Positions 55,686 through 64,000 of a DNA stretch of 64,000 nt are shown here, piece after piece. The first letter of the stretch is position 1; each line of letters begins with the position of its first letter. Under the pieces are notes generated by a model. It was given only the letters and a program-made list of their open reading frames with translations. It was not told where the DNA came from and ran no database searches. A program made the position numbers and the translations under genes. This stretch comes from Malania oleifera (taxonomy: Eukaryota > Streptophyta > Magnoliopsida > Santalales > Ximeniaceae), in assembly GCF_029873635.1 (NCBI RefSeq), contig NC_080418.1, forward strand, positions 16,453,388-16,517,387, given 5' to 3'.

Positions 55686-56256
55686 ACTTTTTATGATGTA
55701 CTCTTGATATAAACACTTAGTTTTTATGTTGCCTTGCTTGATTTTCCTATGTTTGTAATACATATACCCTTTTAATGACTTTTTTGCATTATGCCCCTCA
55801 ATTCTTTTTGAATGATGTCAAAGGAGGAGAGAAGTTTTTAGCAAATATGATATAAATTATGATATGAATTTTGAGCAAATATGATATGAAAATTTGAGCA
55901 AATATGATATGAATTTTGATATGGATTGTGAAACAAATATGAATGTTAAGAATGATAAAGCACAATATGAGCAAACATGTTAAAGCAAATATAAATGTTA
56001 AAGGAATATAAATAAATCAGTTAAAGCACACTACATGATGACATATGCTATAATGAAATATACTTGACTGTGTGTGTTCATATGCTTAATGTACTTGATT
56101 GTGTTCATATGCTTAAATGTGATTTTTTTAACTTACTCATATTTGATATCATCATTTTTAAAAATTATTAAAAGGCAAGCTTATTGTAAGGGGGAGCCTT
56201 GTCAAAAATTCTCTCATCTTTGCTTCTTATTTATCATCATAAAAAAGGGGGAGATT

Positions 56257-58095
56257 TGTTGGCTTAACATGGCTTTCAAATCTCGTTTTGATGATAAAAA
56301 ATGAAGGATGATTTAACATGTGTTGTTAAAGTGATGATGTTTTAGGAATACTTAAAAACAAAGTTCAAAAGAAAGAATAGCAATGAAAGTTCAAGATCAC
56401 TAAAGGACTCAAAAGCCACATTCATATTTAAAGTGTTTTAAGGGAAGCTCAAGCAACATGAAAATGAGTAAAGTATGTGGAAATCTAAAGCTCACTCAAA
56501 GCTTAAGTCAAAGGGGATTCAAAGCAAAAATATCATGGAAGACTTCAAGCTTAGAGTGTTTTAAGGCTTTAAGAAAAATGATGTAAGTACTTCCTATTGA
56601 AATATCACATGGAAATATGTTGAAGCTCTTTAGGGGTAATTGTGGACTATGAGACTTTATTTTACAAAACCCCGGATAAATTTTTTATAAATCAAAGCAA
56701 GAGAGCAAAGAGTTTTTGAAAACAAAAACTAAAAAAACAGAATTTTAACTGCCCATATGACTGAAGTTTATCTTCAGAAGACTAAAGAATTTTCTCAAAA
56801 GATTGAAGATTAAGTTCAGTCTATTGAAGAATTTCTTGACGAAATCCTGAAGAGGCAGTATAGCCTTAGAAGAACGAACCTTGACACCTAGGACCCTATT
56901 TTCAGTTACAATTTCAGTGTTTTAAAGAACTTCAGAAGACTAAACTCGATACCTCAGTCTACTGAACAATGTTAACAACTATAATTTTTAAATGTTTTAA
57001 AATTCAAACTAAGGTTTCTTGTGCCCCAAATTTCATAAAAACTTGGGAAATACTCCAAGTAATCTTGAGCAACACGAAAAATACTTTTATGAGCCTATAA
57101 ATACATGCTTTTAGCAAATCAAACATACTAAGAAATTGAAAATCTGTTCAAAAGCTGAAAGCTCTCTTACTCTCTCAAAGATCTCTCTTGCTCACTCTTG
57201 CAATTCTGAATTGCTAAAGAATTATGAAGTGCTAAAACATCCTTCTCTGAGTTCTAAACTACTGAATTGTTGATTCTCATCTAGATAAAGAATTTGGTGA
57301 AATCACTCTTGAGCTTCAGTCTATTTCTTTTGATATTTGATATTGAAGTATATAGGGCTTTCAATTGTACTAATCTACTCTTTTAAGAGTGTCAATGTAC
57401 ACAGGAACTGTTTCTTGTCTCTTGTAGTTGTTGATGATTCAAGGATTGTTTGGATCCTTGGACCAAGCGTGGGGTATCGCTTGGAGAGGGGGCTCTACCC
57501 TTAAGGAGGGATTTGTAAAGGTTTGCTCTGCCTAGAAAGGAGTGCTATAATGGAATCCTTAGGTGGTATTGGCCTAAGGCAAGGACGTAAGATGGGGATA
57601 AGGCGAACCTTGTAAAAATCTTGGTCTCATTCTTACCCTTCTCTTTATTTTCAGTATATATATTGTGTGGTGTGTATGCTAAGTGCAGGTTGCTGAAAAT
57701 TTAAAACCAAGATTAAGAAGACTCTTAACTTAAGAAAGTACGTTTCATTAAACTTTTGTGGAAACCCAAAAGGGAGTATGTTGTTTAATCATTTGCAAAA
57801 ATCTTAGTTGAGAGAGGGCAAGAAAATTTCATTCATTATAGGGCTTGAAACAAACAAGGCTACAAACAAACTCTAAGTTGAGTTCTTACATCTTATTTTT
57901 GATTGAGTATATTGTGTTTGATTGAATTGTTTGATTATTGTGTTGAGATTAAGTGTGGTTGTTGATTGATTAAATAACTAAGTTTTTACTGTATGTTTGC
58001 TGAATTAACAAGAGGTTAAAGATTCTTAAAAAGAATTAAAAGAAAATTTTAATAACCCAATTCACCCCCCTCTTGGGACTATACCTTGACTTTCA
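56257..58095 (+). repeat. copia 3' LTR (1.84 kb)
   Basis: It follows a purine tract AAAAAAGGGGGAGA (about 56240-56254) and starts TGTTGGCTTAACATGG. It has GCCTATAAATACATG near 57093 as the TATA box and ends CTATACCTTGACTTTCA. The tail CAATTCACCCCCCTCTTGGG is the block shared by every copia LTR in the window. Confidence 0.9.
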
Positions 58096-58100
58096 AAAAT

Positions 58101-58544
58101 ATTCAGAAGCTTTTTTTGAAAATATTTAAAAATAAATAAATAAATAAACACGGGTAGTTGGGATAAAAATTATGATAATGTGCTTAACTGATGTTTGAAA
58201 AATCATTTAAATAAAAAAAAAGTTAAAATGTGAATTGATGAAAAGTTGATTCCTAAAAAAATTTTAAAAAAAGAAATAAAGGTCAACTATCAATCAAGGT
58301 TCAAAACTGACTTTAGGATAAGGTGTTTTAGTTCTATTATTGTTTTATTTTTTCAGGACATGGTTTATTCATAAGTACCTTCCAATTTATGCTTTGTTTG
58401 AATTTGTTTGTTTGAATTTTGTTTCTATATATTTATCTATTTTGAATTTATTAAGAAATATAAATTAGAAAAATATTATAAAAGGGATTTTTGTTCCTAT
58501 AATAAACAATTTTGATATTATTTATTGATGCAAATAATTTTTTG
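58101..58544. other. AT-rich DNA, nothing recognised
   Basis: Low-complexity A and T rich sequence between the copia LTR and an RTE fragment. No gene seen. Confidence 0.4.
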
Positions 58545-59112
58545 TTCATAAAATTAGAGTTAACGAAATTAATTTTGCACTAAAAAGGGTGAAAAATGGT
58601 AAAGTTATAGGATTAGATAACATCCCAAATGAAGTTTGGAAATGCTTAGGTTATAACTAAATTATATGGTTAATTAATTTATTTAATACAATTATAGAAA
58701 TTAAAAAAATGTCAGATGGATAGATGAAAAACACTTTAATACCTATATATAGAAATAAAAAAGATATTCAAAATTGTAATAATTGTCGCAACATCCCGGA
58801 GAAGACTATCGTGGAATTAAACTTATGAGTCATATGATGAAACTGTGAGAAATGATAGTTAAATAAATATTAAGGCTAGAAACGAAGGTATTAGAAAATC
58901 AATTTGGTTTTATGTTTGGGAGATCTACAACAGAAGCTATATATCTTTTAAAAAGATTAATGAAAAAATTTAGGAAAAAGAAGAGAGACTTGCATATGAT
59001 AGGATACCTAGAAAGTTCTATAGTGAGTTTTAGAAAAAAAAAAAAAATGCATATATAGTAGGTATACTAATATCATTAAGGGTAAGTGCGATGGAGTAGT
59101 GTAAGGACTGAT
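58545..59112 (+). mobile_element. RTE-clade LINE fragment
   Basis: This is closely similar to 11335-12030 of the first RTE LINE, with shared stretches such as GAATTAAACTTATGAGTCAT, TTTGGGAGATCTACWACAGA and AAGCTATATATCTTTTAAR. Against the first copy it lacks the antisense tail insertion and has its own internal deletions. Both ends are missing. Confidence 0.85.
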
Positions 59113-59180
59113 TAAGTGCCAAATATTACACAATTAGGTGTTTAAAAGTGCTTATTGGTTATTGCAAAATAGATTTAAAA

Positions 59181-59231
59181 GTTAAGGAATTATCCTAAAA
59201 GGGGGGGGGGGGTGAATTGGGTTATTAAAAT
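59181..59231 (-). repeat. tail of another copia LTR
   Basis: AATTATCCTAAAAGGGG then a G-run and GGTGAATTGGGTTATTAAA is the reverse of a copia LTR end. It stops where the next LTR begins at 59232, so that LTR probably inserted into it. Confidence 0.5.
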
Positions 59232-60465
59232 TGTTAGCTTTACTGTAATTCCAAGAGAGGGGGGTGGGGGGGGGGGGTGAATTGGTATTTAAACATTTTA
59301 TCCCTTAGGTCAATCCACTAACAACAGTATTACATAAGTCTAAGGTCAATCTAATGTAAATAAAATAAATCAATGTAAATATACAATAGGATTTAAACTG
59401 CAATTGAAATTTAACCAAGCATGCACAATAAAGCAGTAAAGGAGACGACACTAGAAATGTTATCGAGGTTCAGCAAATTGGCTACGTCCTCGCTTTGGCA
59501 CACCCGCACAAGGATTACACTATAAGCTCACTTAACGGGTGGAGCGACATTGTTTACAACTAGGTGAATTAACGGGGCTAACCTCAACCTACACCTTACC
59601 AGGATGGTGCACCTAACTTTCCTAACCGGGTTTAAGCCAATCCAAGACTATTCAACAAAGCTAGTCTCCCTCTTCAGGCCCGTGCCTGGAATACAACAAA
59701 TTTAACCAATAATGTGCGTACACGTAAAATGCTTCTTATACTAAGCAGATATGTACCAATATAATCAACACACTACCAACTAATAAGATATGATAAGCTC
59801 AATGTAGTCTCAGTATCTACTCTCAAAGATTTATGAAAATGTTGCAATCAGTATGTGAGAGTGTAGGTGATAGGATCTTTGTGTCAAAATAATACTCTCA
59901 ATCACAATGCAGCAGCAAAGATCACAAGTACACCTAAAATATCTTAACAAATAATTTTCTCAAAATAAACCACACGAGATATTTAAAAATGGTTTGTAAA
60001 AATTATTTGATCTTTGTATCAAGATGATAATATCAATCAAGAGATATAGCAACAAAGATTTTTAGCACTTAAGAAAATATCGCAAAATGTATTTCTCAAT
60101 GATAAGCACAAGATATATTTTGAAAATGATTTGTAAAATTTTTTTAGCAACCAAAACACAATGTGAACTCCTTGAGTATTGCAATGACAATGCAAAACCC
60201 ACAAGCTCAAAGAAGTTTTCTTATAAGAGACTTGTAAACAAAGTCTTCTAGAAAAGCTTGAAGCTTACTTTCAACGAAAAATAAATTTCAATCAAAACGA
60301 GCAAGTGAGAGTTTAAGTTTGGTGAGATAAACACAAGAATATTCTTACTAAAAGGTATTTGCAATATGGATGAGTAAGAATGGGAATATGAAACTTGAGT
60401 ATGAGAAATAGGCTTTTTGAGATTCAGAGAGTATTTGCAATTATGTTTACTAATCTTATGCTAAT
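59232..60465 (-). repeat. copia LTR, minus orientation, cut by a gypsy insertion
   Basis: Same family as the solo LTR at 4792-6801. Shared landmarks are TTAGCTTTRSTGTAATTCC-like sequence, the GGTGAATTGG block, CACTTAACGGGTGGAGCG and GGGCTAACCTCAACC. It runs until 60465, near the TATA region, where the gypsy LTR begins. The rest would lie beyond the gypsy element, outside the window. Confidence 0.8.
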
Positions 60466-62580
60466 TGTAATGCCCTGGACCCACCACGCGGGGCTCGGTG
60501 AGTTAAGAGACTAACACGCGTCTCTGATACCATTTAGAATAATAAATATCTTCAATAGAAAGTACCAAGTGCTATATTTACTTACATCATTGATCCATAA
60601 TAATTACAATCTAATACTTCATATTATAATCCAAAATTAATACATATTAAACATAAACTAAATACATATTCGATATGCTATATTTAACTCACAAAACTAC
60701 CCTGCCTTGGAGCTACCTAAGCTCGATCACCTGGATAACCTGAAAAGATTTGACATATGACGGGGTGAGACACCTCTCAGTAAGGAAGAAATAATTTATA
60801 ATAGTGTGTGGCTGAAGTGTTTATAATATAATTAAAATATCCATCTAGAGTATACACACAATTCACCAGAGGTCCAGATAACAAGCCCATAATCACGCAA
60901 AATCAACGTCTTTATTATCCAATCATATACCCATAATAATCAGTATTTTAATGTTAGTTTCCGCGAATAAGGAAATCTATCTGCCCATACAAGTAGGTTC
61001 CCTCTGCTCTAGTGCTAGCACTAGGGCACTCACCTTTCTTAGTAAGCCCTCGAGTTATGTATTCAGGTAAAGTCACCGAGAATAGGGAAGATCACCCGCC
61101 TATACAAGTGGCTTCCCTCTACTCTAGTACCCACAATCAATTACCAATGTACTCGCCTTTCTCAGCAAGCCCTCAGGTGGAGTAATCTACTTTATCCTAA
61201 TACTTAATTAATTAATAATCGTACACAACCAACACAATCGCTTCACAGAATTTCACATATACACCTATATCATAATCAATCCACACAGGATCAAATCACA
61301 TAACATCAATGTCCACACAGGACTGGTCCACACAGGACTAATCAAATCACACCGCATCAGTGTCCACACAGGACTGGTCCACACATGACTAATCAAATCA
61401 CACAGGCCACAAAATAGCACTCCGTTCATAGTAAATAGGTAAACAACCTCCTCATACCACTGCCAATGTGTACCTCCCAATATAAACATACATATAACGA
61501 CCTCCTCATACCACTGCCAACGCTATATCGCAATTTACATGAACCCCACCACAGATCAATTACAAACCTAACCAATCAACCATGTTCACACAAATACCAC
61601 AGTATACTCGACCATACCAGACAATGTTCACAATCCAATGAGTGTATTCAACCAGACAAGAATTTCAGTCAAATGACATTCACAATCTCAATAATTTCCT
61701 CATTCCACTAAGCTCAACAATCATTTAATGATCAAAATGATTTCAACCACACAATTTTTCCCAATTTAATACTTATATAATTAAAGCAGTATTTTGAATA
61801 TTAGTTTGGTTTAGAAAAATCATACTTGTATATGTAGGATTTTTACCCAAAATTAGTCATTTTAATACTTGCTAAAAAGCTATTATAAAATATCTCCCCT
61901 TACCGAATTCCTAAAAAGCCTCCTAAAATGACTAGTTCTGCACCCACAGGGTTCCCCATTTAACTCCCTGAAAACCACATCTCACAGAACTAAATTTCAG
62001 TATTTTTTTCGCATATAATATTTCCTACAACTAGGGTAAAGCCAAATTTTACATAAAAAGCCTTACCTTAAATCTGGGATGAATTCCTAACTAGTCCCAC
62101 CGATGATCCACTCTAGCAGATTTGTAAAGAACTTTTCCAGAAATGTCGTGGTGGACTTAGATTGTCGAACTGGTGGAAATCTGGCCTGAAATCGAAGAGA
62201 GAAGGTGGTAGTGCCGAATTTTAGTGAGAGAGAGAGAAACATGCATAAAATTCCTACAGAAATGAAAGAAATCCACTATTTATATGCAGGGACTCATCGA
62301 CGAGTCCTAGTACACAGTTCGTCAACGAGACATCCAACTCGTCGACAAATTTCAATCATGCAGAAAAAACACCTCTCGGTAATTCCTCATCGATGAGACA
62401 CATACCCTCATCGACGCTAAGTAGAACATTCGTCGACGAAACTAGTCTATTTGTCGACGAATGTTTGCTGGCACCTTACGAATTTTATTCCTTCTTCCCC
62501 TTCCCTCTTCCTTATTATTTTAAATTGTTTAAAATTTCCTGGGTTTTTTTTTTTTACTTAAAATTTCCTGGGTTGTTACA
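60466..62580 (-). repeat. gypsy 3' LTR (2.1 kb), minus strand
   Basis: Read on the minus strand it starts TGTAACAACCCAGG and ends CCAGGGCATTACA. A TATATAAATAG-like box lies near 62278, preceded by TCGTCGACGAA-type motifs at about 62290-62465. The GAGAGGTGTCTCACCCCG block lies near 60760-60785. The middle carries tandem TCCACACAGGACTGG units (about 61285-61400). Confidence 0.88.
61285..61410 (-). repeat. tandem repeat in the LTR middle
   Basis: Units built from GTCCACACAGGACTGG and ACTAATCAAATCACA repeat at about 58-60 bp, with two full copies and a partial one. They occupy the part of the LTR where the other two gypsy LTRs have other repeats. Confidence 0.8.
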
Positions 62581-62880
62581 TTCTTCCCCCCTTAAAATAA
62601 TTTCGTCCCCAAAATTCGTTAGTCACCCATTTACATATCAAAAGTTAACTAACCACATATCCATGAATTTCAAATAATTCAAACATATGCAACATCAAAT
62701 CATGCAAAGTAAAACAACATTAATAAACATATTACACATAAACACATTACCTGAGCCTTTAGTGTTGCCTTCCTTAGGCGTACCCAACATATAGACACGC
62801 GTCGGGCCTTCGTCGCCACAAGGCACCAGGTTGTTCCTTTGGTTCTGATTTTGGTTTGGAGCTGGTGCATTACTCGATGG

Positions 62881-63829
62881 TTACCGACATTCTCGAGCAA
62901 TATGATCCTGTTTGCTGCACCTGTAGCATAACACTCCTGCCTCGGCATTCCCCCCAATGCCACTAATTACACCTAGGGCAATGGGGACATGACGAATCAC
63001 CCTGCCGTTCTTGATCCTTTCTCTCTGACCCCTGGCCCAAAACATCTCTATCTTCCCTCCATGACCCTTTCCTGACATTTGATTGGGATTGTGGAGACGC
63101 AGGCATTTTCCTTCTCTCAAAAGCCTCTGTACCCCTCTGCAGACTCAACTTTGCCACCGTATCTTTCTCCACCAATTTCATGAAATCCTGAATCTGCAGA
63201 CACGCCATATGCTCGTGGATCCTCTGATTCAAGCCCCTCTTAAACCACCTTGCCTTCTGATATTCATTTGGAACCACAGAAGGTGCAAATCGAGACAACT
63301 CTATTAACCTAGTGGCATACTGCTGAATAGTGAGGCATCCTTGAGTCAAGCTGAAAAATTCTTCCGCCTTTGCATTTCTAGTGGTGGTAGGAAAATATTG
63401 GTCGTAGAAGACCTGTTTGAAACAACCCCAGGTCATCGCTATTGGTACCACTCGGCTTTCCTCTAAAAATTTCATTACATGCCACCACCGTTCAGCTTCT
63501 TTGACCAGCTTAAAGGTGGCAAAGAGGACCTTTTGCTCTTCGGTTTAGTTCAACACTGCCAAAATTTTCTCCATTTCTTGCATCCACATCACAGCTTTAT
63601 TCGGGTCGGTGCCACCCTTAAAGGATGAGGGTTTTAGACGAGTGAACAGGTCAATGGTGCAACCCTGGTGCACTGGTGGATAGCCTGCTCCTCCAAAATC
63701 CCGCCTCATTTCTTCTCTGACCTAGCGAGCTATTCCTCGTAACAACCGAGATGTGTCAACCTCGTCCCCACTAGAAGCTCCCATTTCGCTTCCTCCACCT
63801 TCATCCACACCCTTGCCTCTAGGATCCAT
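62881..63829 (-). pseudogene. gypsy gag remnant, minus strand
   Basis: It begins MDPRGKGVDEGGGSEMGASS at 63829. The gag domain (about 63140-63480) shows VFYDQYFPTTTRNAKAEEFF and SLTQGCLTIQQYATRLIEL. A complete CX2CX4HX4C zinc knuckle, CYRCSKQDHIAREC, stands at the end. It is homologous throughout to the gag at 69-1010. A few breaks; fossil. Confidence 0.87.
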
Positions 63830-64000
63830 CCCTGAATATAAATGTACAACAAAGCAATTTAAAAAAAATCTCCACATCTTTATATATACCATAATCATAT
63901 AACATAAAACCTAATCAATATCCATATCCTCAATTAAACATCCATGTCAATTTATCCACAAACTTCTTAACCTTCACAATCAAATTCCAAATTTTAGTTC

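Larger units (their letters stand above)
47787..58095 (+). mobile_element. copia (SIRE-like) element with gag and accessory ORF but no pol, TSD GAAAT/AAAAT
   Basis: Two LTRs (47787-49642 and 56257-58095) enclose gag pieces, a zinc-knuckle region and an accessory ORF. No integrase, RT or RNase H sequence is found between them. Five-base flanks GAAAT and AAAAT differ at one base. The first 95 bases of the two LTRs differ at about 11 positions by eye, so the insertion is old. A solo gypsy LTR (53469-55510) later split the accessory ORF region, and a piece of the LTR lies inside gag. Broken, with several breaks. Confidence 0.87.
60466..64000 (-). mobile_element. Ty3/gypsy element, gag-only (TR-GAG-like), minus strand, cut by the window edge
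   Basis: In minus orientation, gag is followed after about 300 bases by a purine-rich tract (TAAGGGGGGAAGAA, 62581-62596) and a 3' LTR ending at 60466. No pol sequence is present. This equals the layout at 1-3372, and the sequence between gag and the purine tract is homologous in the two copies. The 5' LTR lies beyond position 64000. The gag looks nearly whole, with a few breaks. Confidence 0.87.

Noticed and set aside
55431-55763. Lys-Met-rich plus frame and Ser/Leu-rich minus frames
   Set aside because: They cover the Glu/Asp-codon-rich tail of the accessory ORF in wrong frames, partly across the end of the solo LTR.

Overview
The window looks like nuclear DNA of a flowering plant, most likely a eudicot. 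It holds three ordinary plant genes with GT-AG introns: 40S ribosomal protein S15a (+ strand), a RABE1/RAB8-type small GTPase (+ strand) and a Tify-domain-binding-domain (TDBD) protein (- strand). AT-rich intergenic DNA surrounds them, and plant-type transposable elements fill most of the rest. The species cannot be named from the sequence alone.

Layout. 1-3372: end of a gag-only Ty3/gypsy element and its 2.07 kb 3' LTR. 3373-18281: RPS15A. Its promoter carries three site II motifs and a telo-box, a short leader exon ends at 4014, a leader intron of about 13.25 kb follows, and the complete 130-residue coding region lies at 17284-18281. The intron holds two solo copia LTRs, two hAT elements with perfect 8 bp target duplications, an RTE LINE with an antisense copy of its own tail inserted in it, and an old L1 LINE. 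18282-26200: AT-rich intergenic DNA with a direct duplication of about 0.87 kb, an RTE tail and a Tourist-like MITE. 26487-32148: RABE1 gene, 8 coding exons, 216 residues, with a 1.77 kb foldback Mutator-like element in intron 3. 32968-40881: a copia (SIRE-like) element with parts of three LTRs, bounded by one perfect target duplication. 41301-44390: TDBD gene. 44784-47769: hAT element carrying a second foldback Mutator-like element. 47787-58095: a copia element with two full LTRs, gag and an accessory ORF but no pol, split by a solo gypsy LTR at 53469-55510. 58545-64000: RTE fragment, nested copia LTR pieces, and a second gag-only gypsy element on the - strand running off the right edge.

Main points of interest. 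(1) In both copia elements a cluster of short CAGNCGACTG-like motifs and a TATA-like box lie about 200 bp upstream of the accessory ORF, copying the layout of the same elements' LTR promoters. This looks like an internal second promoter. (2) Unrelated gypsy and copia LTRs here all carry an array of about 10 bp near-palindromes centred on TCGAC-like cores just upstream of the TATA box. (3) Two gypsy copies share a gag-then-LTR layout with pol absent at a similar point, which suggests a TR-GAG type non-autonomous family. (4) A ribosomal protein gene appears to be transcribed across a 13 kb transposon-filled leader intron.

The LTR elements are treated as fossils. All elements and splice sites were placed by eye; no alignment or database search was run.
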